A stretch of DNA of 64,000 bases from Streptomyces sp. YS415 (GTDB taxonomy: Bacteria > Actinomycetota > Actinomycetes > Streptomycetales > Streptomycetaceae), in assembly GCF_023544665.1 (NCBI RefSeq), contig NZ_JAMJFL010000003.1:248001-312000 (forward strand), given 5' to 3'. Every line of letters begins with the position of its first letter. Position 1 is the first letter of the stretch. Made by a program: the position numbers and the translations under genes. The notes under the pieces are model-generated. The model saw nothing but the letters and a program-made list of their open reading frames with translations, searched no databases and had not been told where the DNA came from. Shown in pieces: positions 53,061 to 62,305 of the stretch.

Positions 53061-54700
53061 GCGGGGGTCCTCTCACGGTCGCCGGTGCCACGCAGCCGGA
53101 TCCTGCGCTCCCGGCCGCCGGAGCCGCCCGCCCCGCCCGGCCCGGCCAGCGCGCCGGTGCGCAGCCCCGAGGCGGCCAGCAGCCAGAGCACCGGCTCGGC
53201 CGCCCGCCGCTGCTCGCTCTCCAGCGGCCCGGTGCCGGTGGCGGCGTGGGCGCTCACCGCCCAGTAGCGGGCCGCCCGGAAGTCGTGCCCGAGGGCCCGG
53301 ACCAGCGGGCCGAGGCCGATCTGCTCCAGCCAGCCGTCGATCTGCGCGCCGGGCACGGCCAGGGTCGTCAGCTGGTCGAGGATGTCCCGCTTGGTGACGA
53401 CGGTGGCCACGGACAGCCGCCCCCGCCGCCCGGTCAGCGCCGCCAGCTCGCCGGTCAGCCGCTGGTACGTGTCCCAGGGGCCCTGCGGCGAGGGCCGTGC
53501 CGCCCGGGCCCGCGCGAGATCGTCCGCGCCGAGCCTGCCGCGCACCTTGGGGTCGGCCAGGACGTCGGCGACGAGCACGACTCCGTTCGCGTGCTGGAGG
53601 TAGTGCTGGGCGCGCACCCGGTCGGCCTCGCTGACCGATTCGCCCATCGGGTCGTACAGGTACAGCAGCCGTCGCCGCCGTCCCCGGGTCACCGTCAGCA
53701 TCAGGGCGCGTGGCTGGCCGCCGGTGGTGGCGCGGGCCCAACCGGTCTGCCGCAGTTCCTGGTTGAGGTCGTTCGCGGCGGTCCGGTCGTCGTCCGAGGC
53801 GTACTCGACGGTGAGTTCACCGCGCCGCGCGCAGGCGTGCAGCCCCTCCACCATGGCCGCCATCAGCATCGTCTTGCCGGAGGAGGTCCCGCCGACCAGC
53901 GGCGCGTGGACGACGCGGGTGGTGCCGGTGATCCCGGGCAACCGCCGGTCGCAGTGCGGGCACCGGGTCGTCAGCGCCCCCCGCTTGGCGAACCGGGTCG
54001 TCGGCAGCCGGCGCCCGCAGCCGCACCGGTGCCACAGGACGCCGTACCGCCCGGGCCGCAGCGAGCCGTGTCCCGCCTCGCAGCCGGGGCAGCGGTGCAC
54101 GGCCAGCGGCACCGGCTGGTAGCAGCCCGGGTAGGGGCACTTGACGCGCACTCCCCGGGCCAGCGCCCAGCCCCGCTCCGCACCCCGCAGCACCGGCACG
54201 GCCGTCGCGCAGCCCAGCCAGACCAGCGCCAGCAGCAGCGCGAACACCACGAGGAACACCCCGAGCAGCAGGGTGGCCAGAGCGGTGCCGATGAGCGCCC
54301 CCGCCGCCGTGCCCGGCGCCACGAACACGATCAGCAGCACGGCTCCGGCCGGGGAGCCGGTACGAGGGCCGGAGGGGAACCGGCCGCGGAACAGGTTCCT
54401 GGAGATCCGCTCCAGCCAGGGGTCGGCCAGCGCGGTCCACATCTTCCGCATGCCGTAGGCCGCGGCGGTGCCGCCGTCCACCCACATCTGCCGCCACCAG
54501 TAGGCCAGGTGGGCGGGTTCGGCGCCCCCCACGGCCGGGACCCGCTGGTCGGGGCGGCCCGGCTGCCAGGGCCCCAGGCCCTGCCACACCCCACGCACCC
54601 CGATCCCGAGGAATTCCCACAGCACCCGGCCCAGGCCCACCCCGGCGGCGATCAGCGCGCACCACAGGAAGTAGAACGTCACGACGGTCATGGCGCTCAT
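53057..54700 (-). CDS. Membrane-anchored TRAFAC-type GTPase with zinc ribbons
   Basis: A 547-residue protein. It has one membrane helix near 5-25, a cytoplasmic spacer, two or three more helices around 118-165, and a zinc-binding region at about 188-250 (CPYPGC, CPGC, CGCG, CPHC pairs). A GTPase domain follows: Walker A GGTSSGKT (270-277), switch motif DPMG (350-353) and the guanine-specificity TKRD (436-439). The C terminus is Gly/Arg-rich. It is the second GTPase of the operon. Its start overlaps the GAP1 stop (ATGA) and its stop overlaps the small membrane peptide gene. It probably couples GTP state to the membrane. Confidence 0.85.
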   Translation of the reverse strand: MSAMTVVTFYFLWCALIAAGVGLGRVLWEFLGIGVRGVWQGLGPWQPGRPDQRVPAVGGAEPAHLAYWWRQMWVDGGTAAAYGMRKMWTALADPWLERISRNLFRGRFPSGPRTGSPAGAVLLIVFVAPGTAAGALIGTALATLLLGVFLVVFALLLALVWLGCATAVPVLRGAERGWALARGVRVKCPYPGCYQPVPLAVHRCPGCEAGHGSLRPGRYGVLWHRCGCGRRLPTTRFAKRGALTTRCPHCDRRLPGITGTTRVVHAPLVGGTSSGKTMLMAAMVEGLHACARRGELTVEYASDDDRTAANDLNQELRQTGWARATTGGQPRALMLTVTRGRRRRLLYLYDPMGESVSEADRVRAQHYLQHANGVVLVADVLADPKVRGRLGADDLARARAARPSPQGPWDTYQRLTGELAALTGRRGRLSVATVVTKRDILDQLTTLAVPGAQIDGWLEQIGLGPLVRALGHDFRAARYWAVSAHAATGTGPLESEQRRAAEPVLWLLAASGLRTGALAGPGGAGGSGGRERRIRLRGTGDRERTPA

Positions 54701-57198
54701 CGACGGCCTCCCCGGTATGGCGGTTCCACGTCTCCGGGCCAGGCGGCGCCGGGTTCCGCGCGCCGCCCCCGTCCGGACAGCCGCCCCGCGAGCCGCCCCA
54801 GCGCGCCGGGCCGGTTCCAGGACCGGAACGCGTCGAGCTTGCTCCGCCCGGCCCGTTCGAGCGCCGCCTCCACCTCGGCGACGTCCTCGGCGGGCAGCGC
54901 CTTCACCACCGGCCGCAGCACCTTGCCGAGCAGTGCCGCGCCGGTCTCGTCCCAGGCGGGGTGGGTGCCCGGGAAGGCGCTCCACGCGCGGAAGCAGACG
55001 GCGACGTACGACGGCACGACGCGCAGCCGGTCGGCCACGGCCGGGGAGCGCCCGGCGCGTTCGTAGGCGGCCAGCAGCTCCGGTTCGCCGGACCGGGCCA
55101 GGGCGTACAGCTCGCTCTCCGGCACCGAGTCCGCCACCAGCCGCCGGGCCAGCGCGTCGAAGGCCCGGTGCAACACCGTGTCCGGCACCGGATCGGCGGC
55201 GCCGTCCCGCAGGGACAGCACCCGCCGGACCCACTCCTCGCCCTCGCCCGGGGTGCCCAGCAGCCCGGCGTACTCCAGCAGGAGCAGCGCCGCCCGCTGC
55301 CCGGGGCGCAGTTCGGTGGTGAAGCAGCGCAGCAGGTCCGCGGCGAGGGCGGGGACGTCCCGGTCGTCGGCCGGCGCGGCGAGGGCGGCGTCGATGAGCA
55401 GGTCCCGGGTGCCGGCCGCCCGGTGCAGATCGGATCCGAGTTCGTTCAGCAGCAGGCTCGCCTCCTGCCCCGTGGGTAAATCCCCGGCGGGCCACACCAG
55501 CCGCAGCGCGGTCCGCAGGACGGACGGGTCGGCGTGCGGGGAGGCACCGGCGGTGCGCAGCGCCCCGTGGAACCGGGCGAGCCGGTCGCCCCCGGGCTCC
55601 GCGAGCACGCACATCCGCAGATGCGGGAAGCCGGGCTGCAGCCCGACGGGCAGACCGGAGCCGGCCAGCGTCCGTGCGGCGGCGGGCGGGTCGGCGGCGG
55701 CCAGCGCGTCCAGCGAGCCGAAGAGCGCCAGCCGCAGCGCCGGATGCTCGTGCACGGCATCGAGCAGGGCGGGCGTACCGAGGCGGGGCGCGGTCGCGTC
55801 GGCGGTCTCCGCGGTCCGCAGGGCGGGGTGCCCCACGGGGTGCTCGCGTGCGGCCGGCCGTTCCTGCGGTGCCGTGTCCACGAGGGCGCGCGCGAGGCGG
55901 CCGGCCAGCTCGGGCAGCAGGTCCTGGCAGTCGACGCCGAGGAGATCCGCCACCCGCAGCAGGGTGAGCGGCCGGCCGTCGGCGGGCTGTGCGGCGTCCG
56001 CGACGCCCTCGCGCAGGACGGGCGCGAGAGCGCGGGCCAGGTCGGCGTGGACCTGCGGGGTCAGGGACCCGGGGCGCAGCGCGGGAACCGGGCCGCCGCC
56101 GCGCACGGCGCTCGCCAGCACGCGCGCGGCGAGCGGCGCCGACACCGCGGTCGGCACCTGCCCGTCGACCCGCTCCCAGAGGGCGGCGAGCGCGGCCGGT
56201 TCGTCCGCGTCCTCCCCGTCCCGGCACAGCCCGGCGATCAGCGCGCCCAGCGTCGCCTCGGGCAGCAGCCGCTCCGCCGCCCACCGGGCCGCCACGGCCC
56301 GCGCGTCCGACGGCAGGCCGATGCCCTCGACCAGTGCCGCGACCGTGAGCGGCCCCAGCCCGTCCACCGGGTCGCGGAACAGATCGGGCCGGCCCGCGAT
56401 CCAGATCCGGGCGCACACCTGCGCCCAGGTGTCGGTGACCGGCTCCGACGGCGGCCGCCGGGTGCAGTCGTGCACCCGGTACCGGTGGTCCTGCGGGATC
56501 TGCTCCGACGACGGCAGCACGCCCACGATCTGCTGCCGGGCCTGCTGCGGACGGCGGGTGTACGTGGTGAACGTCAGCCGGTGCGCCTGCTCGCGCGGGA
56601 GCACCGCGCAGGCCAGCGCGATCCACTGCGCCACGTCCGCGCTGTCCTGCTCCACCAGCACGAGCTGACCGGCGCCCGGATCCTCGGCGACCGCCCGCAG
56701 ATCGGCGAAGAACGGCGCCAGCCAGGGCTGCCGGGAGGCGGCGAACGCGACCAGGCCGTCCCGGCGCAGCAGCCCGGACGGCTCGAACCGGTCGACGGGT
56801 CCGGGCCGCCCGTCCGGGGGAGTGGTGTCGGACCAGCGGGGCGACTCCCAGGCGGTGATGGGCAGCGCCCCGTCCGGCAGCCGGGCTCCCGGCGGCAGAT
56901 GCACCGCGTGGGCGTGGAAGTTGCCCCAGCGCCCGGTGTAGTCGGCGCCGGTGTAGACGGAACGGCTCAACAGCCGTCCCCCGTCCGACAGTTCGGAGAA
57001 GGCGAAGGCCTTCGGGAAGCTCTTCAGCTCCTCGGTGTCCGGCCGGGCCGGGAAGTCGCGCGGCGGCTCGTAGCCGATGAGCTGCTCCGCCTCCCGCAGC
57101 AGCCCCTGCGGCACCCCCGCGCTGACCGCGGTGAACCGGAAGCCCGAACCGTCCGGGCCCGGCGGCGCGGACGTGTAGTGCAGCTGGGCCGGCGTCAC
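54697..57198 (-). CDS. GAP1-family GTPase-associated protein
   Basis: An 833-residue protein I recognise as the GTPase-associated protein 1 (GAP1) type. The N-terminal domain (about 1-150: PAQLHYTSAPPGPDGSGFRF, then LIGYEPPRDFPARP, FHAHAVHLPPGAR) is the GAP1-N2-like fold. A long, helical middle (about 160-700) and a C-terminal domain (about 740-830: YVAVCFRAWSAFPGTHPAWDET) follow. GTG 57198 overlaps the stop of the upstream GTPase gene (GTGA). Such proteins always accompany TRAFAC GTPases, as here with one on each side, and are proposed to control them. The molecular activity is not established. Confidence 0.85.
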   Translation of the reverse strand: MTPAQLHYTSAPPGPDGSGFRFTAVSAGVPQGLLREAEQLIGYEPPRDFPARPDTEELKSFPKAFAFSELSDGGRLLSRSVYTGADYTGRWGNFHAHAVHLPPGARLPDGALPITAWESPRWSDTTPPDGRPGPVDRFEPSGLLRRDGLVAFAASRQPWLAPFFADLRAVAEDPGAGQLVLVEQDSADVAQWIALACAVLPREQAHRLTFTTYTRRPQQARQQIVGVLPSSEQIPQDHRYRVHDCTRRPPSEPVTDTWAQVCARIWIAGRPDLFRDPVDGLGPLTVAALVEGIGLPSDARAVAARWAAERLLPEATLGALIAGLCRDGEDADEPAALAALWERVDGQVPTAVSAPLAARVLASAVRGGGPVPALRPGSLTPQVHADLARALAPVLREGVADAAQPADGRPLTLLRVADLLGVDCQDLLPELAGRLARALVDTAPQERPAAREHPVGHPALRTAETADATAPRLGTPALLDAVHEHPALRLALFGSLDALAAADPPAAARTLAGSGLPVGLQPGFPHLRMCVLAEPGGDRLARFHGALRTAGASPHADPSVLRTALRLVWPAGDLPTGQEASLLLNELGSDLHRAAGTRDLLIDAALAAPADDRDVPALAADLLRCFTTELRPGQRAALLLLEYAGLLGTPGEGEEWVRRVLSLRDGAADPVPDTVLHRAFDALARRLVADSVPESELYALARSGEPELLAAYERAGRSPAVADRLRVVPSYVAVCFRAWSAFPGTHPAWDETGAALLGKVLRPVVKALPAEDVAEVEAALERAGRSKLDAFRSWNRPGALGRLAGRLSGRGRRAEPGAAWPGDVEPPYRGGRR

Positions 57199-58436
57199 GT
57201 GGCCCGCTCCTTCCCCGTCGTACGGTGCACCGGCAGCAGTCCGCGCCGGGCCAGCAGCCACAGCAGCGGATCCTCCACCCGGATCGGCTGCGGACCCGAC
57301 TTCGGTGCGTCCGCGGGCGCCTCGGCGGGCGGCGGGGCGCCCAGCGCGGACAGCCCGAACAGCGACAACTCAGCGAAGTCGAGCTCCAGTTGGCGCAGCA
57401 GCGCGCCCGAGTCCCAGTCGGTGAGCAGGGAGCGGATCTCCTCGTGCACCGCGAGCCGGTCGTCCTCGTCGAAGGTGCCGCCGGGGTGCGGGGCGTTGCG
57501 CAGGACCGGGGAGTGCGGGTCGAGCAGCGGCCTGAGCATGTCCGTCTTGGTGACCGCCACCGCGATCGGCGTCGCCACCCGGCCCCGGGAGCCGCCCTTG
57601 CCGTGGGCGCGCAGCTGGCGGGCCAGGTCGGCGGCGATCTGCTGCGGCGGGGTTTCCACGACGGGCAGCGGAGGCCCGTCGTGGACCGGCAACCGGTCGC
57701 GCACCGAGCCGAGTTGCAGCGGGTCGACCAGCAGGACGATGCCGTCGGCGGCGCTCAGGTACCGGGTGTAGCGGTCCATGGCCTCGGCGCCCGCGAGATC
57801 CTCGCCCGCCGCGTCGAAGAACACCAGCGCGGTGTGCCGGGTGCCCGAGCCGAGGCGGCTGCGCCGGGGCAGGCTGAGCCGGTACAGCAGCGGGTCGTTG
57901 AAGCCGAGGGCGGCGGGCCGGGTGGCGTCCGGCAGCCGCAGCCGCTCGTACAGGTCCTCCGCCATCTCCCGGTCCCGTACCTGGGTGCTCTGCCCCATCG
58001 CGGCCAGCGAGGCGTGGTAGGCCTGGCCCACCCGGTGGTTCAACTCGTTGACCAGCACCGAGACATAGGTGCTCTTGCCGGACGCCTTGGCCCCGACCAG
58101 GGCGATGATGCGGCTGTCCTGGTCGCAGTAGTCGCTCGGCAGGTCGCTGTGGCAGGACCCGCACACCCGGGTCGTGGTGCCCACCCCGCACCCCGGGCAC
58201 GGCACACTGCTGCCCGAGCCGACGCGCCATCCGGCCCTGCGGGCCGGGGTGAACACGGGCCCGCGCATCCGGGCCCCGGGCGGCACCCCCGGGCCCATGA
58301 ACCCGGCCCAGACGTCGTCGCGTTCGGGCCCGCAGGGCGAGCCGCCGCGGACGCCGGTCGGCGTCATCAGACAGCGGTAGGGCAGCTTCGCCGCGGCGCA
58401 GCGGGCGAAACAGTAGGGGCAGATCACGGTCGTCAT
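57195..58436 (-). CDS. Soluble TRAFAC-type GTPase with zinc ribbons
   Basis: A 413-residue protein with N-terminal zinc-binding CPYC...RC pairs (6-35), a second ribbon at about 80-96 (CPGC, CGSC) and a GTPase domain: Walker A GAKASGKS (115-122), switch DAAG (208-211) and TKTD (296-299). There is no membrane helix. Cysteine pairs and P-loop match the other GTPase of this operon, so the two are a related pair. The stop overlaps the GAP1 start. It probably acts as the cytoplasmic GTPase switch of the system. Confidence 0.87.
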   Translation of the reverse strand: MTTVICPYCFARCAAAKLPYRCLMTPTGVRGGSPCGPERDDVWAGFMGPGVPPGARMRGPVFTPARRAGWRVGSGSSVPCPGCGVGTTTRVCGSCHSDLPSDYCDQDSRIIALVGAKASGKSTYVSVLVNELNHRVGQAYHASLAAMGQSTQVRDREMAEDLYERLRLPDATRPAALGFNDPLLYRLSLPRRSRLGSGTRHTALVFFDAAGEDLAGAEAMDRYTRYLSAADGIVLLVDPLQLGSVRDRLPVHDGPPLPVVETPPQQIAADLARQLRAHGKGGSRGRVATPIAVAVTKTDMLRPLLDPHSPVLRNAPHPGGTFDEDDRLAVHEEIRSLLTDWDSGALLRQLELDFAELSLFGLSALGAPPPAEAPADAPKSGPQPIRVEDPLLWLLARRGLLPVHRTTGKERAT

Positions 58437-58439
58437 GGC

Positions 58440-60539
58440 TCAGCGCACCACCAGGGTCGCGGGGGACGGTTCTTCGAGGCGTACGGCGGCCGCGTGCTCG
58501 CCCAGCAGGAAGCCGCGCAAGGTGTACGGGGCCGGGATCGGCGTGGCCGGCAGTTCCTGTTCGACCGTGCCGTGTCGGGTCAGATCGGTACCGGGGATGC
58601 GCAGGAGGGTCGTGCCGTCGGCGGCGCTGCGCGGCCGGAGGGTCCCGCTGCGGGCGACACACACGAACTCGGGGACCTCCGGGCCGCCTCCGCCGGCGGG
58701 GGCGGACAGCGTGACCCTCAGCAGGGTACGGCTCCGGCCGCGGAACCGCCGCCGTTCGCGCACGAGTCGGTAGCCGATGGCGGTGTCCGGCGGCAGGACC
58801 GCCTCGGTGCCCGCCGCCGTCACGACCACGGCGTCCGGCACCTGCGGCACGGCCGTGGCCCGGATGCGCACGTCCCCCGGGCCGACGGGCAGCCGCAGCC
58901 CGCCGCGCCGGTAGGCGTGCGCGGTGACGGTCCGCTCCCCGCCGCCGTCGGGCCCGTCCCAGCGGACCGTGAGATGGCTGGTGCCGTCGGGCCAGTCCAG
59001 CAGGACCGAGGCCTCCCCGCCGGGCAGCCGCCGGGCGGTCAGCCCGGTCACCGGCCGCAGCACCTCGACGTCGACCACGGGCCCGGCCAGCGCCCGTTCG
59101 CCGAGGACCGAGACGGCGGCGATCCGACGGTGCCCGGCGGCCGGGGCGCCGGCGGCGGGCGGCAGGTCGGCGGTGCGCAACTCGGTGCCGGGCGGCGGCG
59201 CCTGGCCCGGCCACACCACCAGGCGGACCTCGGCGCCGCGGCCTCCGGTCCAGTCGAACCGCACGGTGTCGCCGTCGGGTGCGGCGGTGAGGGTGTGCAC
59301 CGGCTGCGGCCAGGGCTGCACGGGGTGCGTGGCCCGGACGCCGGGCGAGGGGACGAGGCGTCCGTCCGGCGCGCGGTAGTGGCAGACGACCCGGACGGTG
59401 TGGCGGCCGGCCGGCAGCCCGGTCGCGGTGAAGCCGTCGGCGCGCAGGTCCGGCCGTACCGCCGCGTCGAGTTCCACGGTCACCTCCTCGGCGCCCGGCG
59501 GCCGCCGCCAGGACCCCGAGATCCGCCCCGGGCCGTCGGTCAGCTCCAGTCCGGCGACCTCGGGGGCGAACAGCACGCGGTGCGACACGAGCGGGGGCCC
59601 GGCCACCCGCCCGTCCGTCAGCGGGAGCGCGGCGTACCGGACGGTGGTGCCGAGGGGTACGGCGGTGTCCCGGGCGGCCGGCACCTCGCGGACCCGGGAC
59701 TCGCCCTTCTCGGTGCGGTCCAGGCACAGCAGCCGCCAGTCGGAGCCCGCCCGCTCCCACTGCAACTCGATGTGATCGGGGCCGAGTTCGGCGCGCAAGG
59801 GGGCCTGCGGTCCGGGCCGCTGGATCCGTACGAGTCCGCGCAGCGCCCGCCGGTCGTCGGCCGCCAGGTCCAGGGCGTGCAGATACCGCTCGTTCGCGGT
59901 GTCCGGCTCACCGCGCTCCTCCGCGCGCCACGCCGCCGCGAGGGCCTCCTCGACCGTCGCCGACCGGGCGGACAGGGCGGCTCGCAGCCGCTCGATCCCG
60001 GGATCGCCCTGGGGCAGCCGCTCCACCAGCCCGCGCACCCGGTGCAGCCGCCGCCGCTCCCAGACATCGGCCACGGACTCGGCCGCCTCCCGCTGCCGCC
60101 GGTCGAGCGTGGGCCGCAGCCGGGCCGCCGCCACCAGAGCGGCCGTCTCGTCCGGATGGACGCCCAGCTCCGCGACCGGGCAGCCCTCCTGGAGCAGACA
60201 GATCAGCTGGTACAGCACCGCCCTGCGCGGCCCCTGCGGATCACGCCGGTGCAGCCCCGCCAGCAGCTCGGCCACCCGGGCGGCGGGGGAGGCGGCCCGG
60301 GCCAGGCCGTCCAGCAGGGCCGCGTCCACCCGGCGCCGGGCGCGCGGTCCCGAGGGGACGTACAGGCCGTCGAGGACGCGTAAGCCGCCCGCCGGGGCGA
60401 GTGCCTCGCCGAGATGCCGTAACCCCGCCGCGTGCTGGGCGGCGGCGAGGTCGCCGTAACCGACGACCAGAGGGCTCAGCGGCAGCCCGGACAGGGCCCG
60501 CGGCAGGCCCAAGTGGTGCCCGAACTCCCGTCCCCCCAC
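58440..60539 (-). CDS. Fn3-like multidomain protein, first gene of the GTPase operon
   Basis: A 699-residue cytoplasmic protein starting at GTG 60539 after GGGGGGAAG. The N-terminal third (1-240) is helical. From about residue 250 to the end there are several beta-sandwich repeats of fibronectin-III kind (IELQWERAGSDWRLLCL, VTGLTARRLPGGEASVLLDW and similar). The gene is the first of the operon, three bases before the soluble GTPase gene. It most likely binds partner proteins or ligands and so may be the sensor, but no enzyme motif is seen. Confidence 0.7.
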   Translation of the reverse strand: MGGREFGHHLGLPRALSGLPLSPLVVGYGDLAAAQHAAGLRHLGEALAPAGGLRVLDGLYVPSGPRARRRVDAALLDGLARAASPAARVAELLAGLHRRDPQGPRRAVLYQLICLLQEGCPVAELGVHPDETAALVAAARLRPTLDRRQREAAESVADVWERRRLHRVRGLVERLPQGDPGIERLRAALSARSATVEEALAAAWRAEERGEPDTANERYLHALDLAADDRRALRGLVRIQRPGPQAPLRAELGPDHIELQWERAGSDWRLLCLDRTEKGESRVREVPAARDTAVPLGTTVRYAALPLTDGRVAGPPLVSHRVLFAPEVAGLELTDGPGRISGSWRRPPGAEEVTVELDAAVRPDLRADGFTATGLPAGRHTVRVVCHYRAPDGRLVPSPGVRATHPVQPWPQPVHTLTAAPDGDTVRFDWTGGRGAEVRLVVWPGQAPPPGTELRTADLPPAAGAPAAGHRRIAAVSVLGERALAGPVVDVEVLRPVTGLTARRLPGGEASVLLDWPDGTSHLTVRWDGPDGGGERTVTAHAYRRGGLRLPVGPGDVRIRATAVPQVPDAVVVTAAGTEAVLPPDTAIGYRLVRERRRFRGRSRTLLRVTLSAPAGGGGPEVPEFVCVARSGTLRPRSAADGTTLLRIPGTDLTRHGTVEQELPATPIPAPYTLRGFLLGEHAAAVRLEEPSPATLVVR

Positions 60540-60557
60540 GTGTACTGCTTCCCCCCG

Positions 60558-60569
60558 CTCGTGTACGAG
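60558..60569. promoter_or_regulatory. Short inverted repeat CTCGT-GT-ACGAG upstream of the GTPase operon
   Basis: Perfect five-base arms around two bases, 19-30 bp upstream of the GTG start of the operon's first gene, in the 132 bp between it and the chelatase gene. It may be an operator for the operon promoter, which I could not define. Confidence 0.3.
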
Positions 60570-60671
60570 GGACCATCCCAGCAGACAGCCGGGTCAGGGG
60601 AGGGCGGTTTCGCCGAATCCGGCCAGGCGGGGGAGGCTGCCGGGCGTCCGTGGCCGACTCGCCCCCGGTCG

Positions 60672-61412
60672 TCAGGCGCCGACGGCAGCCAGCACCGGTA
60701 CCCGGGCCGCGTCGTAGCGCTCCAGCAGCAGCTCCGCGACCTCCGGCGCCGGGCCGAGCACATCGGCCAGGACGTCCGCCCCGGCCGCGCCCCGCGCGAT
60801 CCGGTCCGGCAGGAAGCCGGGCGCGAGGACGTACGGGGCGACGGCCACCCGCTCACAGCCGAGGGCCCGCAGTTCCCGTACCGCGTCCTCGGTGCGGGGC
60901 AGGGATGCGGAGGCGAACGCGGGCCGCACGGCACACCAACCGGTGCGCCGCCACTCCCGCGCGATTGCTGCGATCACCGCGCTCGCCTCCGGGTCGGTGG
61001 ACCCCGCCGAGGCCAGCACGACCCCGGTCGAGGACTTGTCGGCGGGCGTGAGGCCCGCCTCGTACAGCCGCCGCTCCAGCGCCGTGAGCAGCAGCGGGGA
61101 GGGGCCGAGCACCTCCGTCTGCCGGATCCGCAGGCGCCGGGGCGCGTCCCGCAGCACCGCCGGGATGTCCGCCTTGGCGTGGAAGGCGCGGGTCAGCAGC
61201 AGCGGCAGCGCCACGACATCGCGCACGCCCTCCGCCGCCAGGGACTCCAGCACGCCCTGCACGGTGGGGATGTTGAAGTCCAGGAAGCAGGTCTCCACGC
61301 GCAGTCCGGGCCGCGCCGAGCGCACCCGTCGTACGAGGGCGTGCACGGTCGCGGCGTGCCGCGGGTCGCGGCTGCCGTGCGCGATGACGAGGAGGACCGG
61401 CTGGTGGCGCAT
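60672..61412 (-). CDS. Sirohydrochlorin chelatase (CbiX/SirB type)
   Basis: A 246-residue class II chelatase with two CbiX-like repeats. The metal ligands are visible: VIAHGSRDP (first His) and LTRAFHAKADIP (second His). The C-terminal repeat is degenerate at these positions (LASAGSTDP, VAPYVLAPGFL). It inserts iron into sirohydrochlorin to make sirohaem for sulfite reductase. ATG 61412 follows GAGGAG. It sits directly after the sulfonate ABC permease gene (5 bp), as in other streptomycetes with their sulfur-assimilation operons. Confidence 0.87.
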   Translation of the reverse strand: MRHQPVLLVIAHGSRDPRHAATVHALVRRVRSARPGLRVETCFLDFNIPTVQGVLESLAAEGVRDVVALPLLLTRAFHAKADIPAVLRDAPRRLRIRQTEVLGPSPLLLTALERRLYEAGLTPADKSSTGVVLASAGSTDPEASAVIAAIAREWRRTGWCAVRPAFASASLPRTEDAVRELRALGCERVAVAPYVLAPGFLPDRIARGAAGADVLADVLGPAPEVAELLLERYDAARVPVLAAVGA

Positions 61413-61417
61413 GGGGC

Positions 61418-62305
61418 TCAACTCCTCGCGAGCAGACCGCGGCTGCGCAGCACCCAGCGCTCCAGCGGGCTGAAGAGCAGCAGGTCGATGGCGATGCCGA
61501 CGAGCAGGATCAGGAAGATGGCCAGGAACACCTGGGACATGCTGGCGTTGTTGCGTCCGTTCTCCAGCAACTGGCCCAGCCCCACCCCGAGGTCGGGGGA
61601 GGAGGCGATGATCTCGGCGGCCATCAGCGAGCGCCAGGAGAACGCCCAGCCCTGCTTCAGACCGGCCAGATAGCCGGGCAGCGCTCCCGGCATCACGATG
61701 TGCCAGGTGCCCCGCAGACCGGTCGCGCCCAGGGTGCGCCCGGCCCGCAGGAACAGCGGCGGGATCTGGTCGATGCCCGAGACCAGGCCGTTGGCGATGG
61801 AGGGGACCGCGCCGAGCAGGATCACGGCGTACATCATCGAGTTGTTCAGGCCCAGCCACAGCACGGCCGGCGGCACCCAGGCGACCGACGGCAGGGACTG
61901 CAGGCCGGACAGGATGGGGCCGATCGCCGCCCGCACGAACTTCACCCTGGCGACCAGCAGGCCGAGCGGGGTGCCGATGGCGAGGGCGAGCAGGAAGCCG
62001 AGCAGACCGCGCGAGACGCTGGTCCAGATGTAGTCCAGGAGCGTGCCCTGCAGCCAGGCGGCGCGGACCTCGTCCCAGACGGCCGTGGGCGCGGGCAGCT
62101 TGTAGGCGGGGGCGACCTCGGCCCAGACCAGGACCTGCCACACCACCAGCACCAGCGCGACCGCCGTGACCGGCGGCAGCACCTTGCGGACCAGGGTCTC
62201 GCGCAGCGGAGTGCGGCTGGTCTGGACGGCGTCCAGCGCGTCCAGGCCGGCTTCGAGTCCGGCGAGGTCGCTCGCCTCCTTGCCGGTGGTCTCAGTGCTG
62301 GCCAT
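61418..62305 (-). CDS. ABC transporter permease (sulfonate/nitrate type)
   Basis: A 295-residue permease with about six membrane segments and the family's C-terminal GxxxAxxxxL loop at about 200-225 (TLGATGLRGTWHIVMPGALPGYL). The N-terminal 35 residues are acidic and cytoplasmic. Its start overlaps the ATPase gene by 14 bp. It belongs to the SsuC/TauC/NrtB family; the partner genes favour sulfonate. Confidence 0.9.
   Translation of the reverse strand: MASTETTGKEASDLAGLEAGLDALDAVQTSRTPLRETLVRKVLPPVTAVALVLVVWQVLVWAEVAPAYKLPAPTAVWDEVRAAWLQGTLLDYIWTSVSRGLLGFLLALAIGTPLGLLVARVKFVRAAIGPILSGLQSLPSVAWVPPAVLWLGLNNSMMYAVILLGAVPSIANGLVSGIDQIPPLFLRAGRTLGATGLRGTWHIVMPGALPGYLAGLKQGWAFSWRSLMAAEIIASSPDLGVGLGQLLENGRNNASMSQVFLAIFLILLVGIAIDLLLFSPLERWVLRSRGLLARS

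Noticed and set aside
53057..56626. Fusion of the membrane GTPase with an upstream reading frame (1189 codons)
   Set aside because: Upstream of 54700 the frame is Arg/Ala-rich noise opposite in phase to the real GAP1 gene. ATG 54700 overlapping the GAP1 stop is the natural start.
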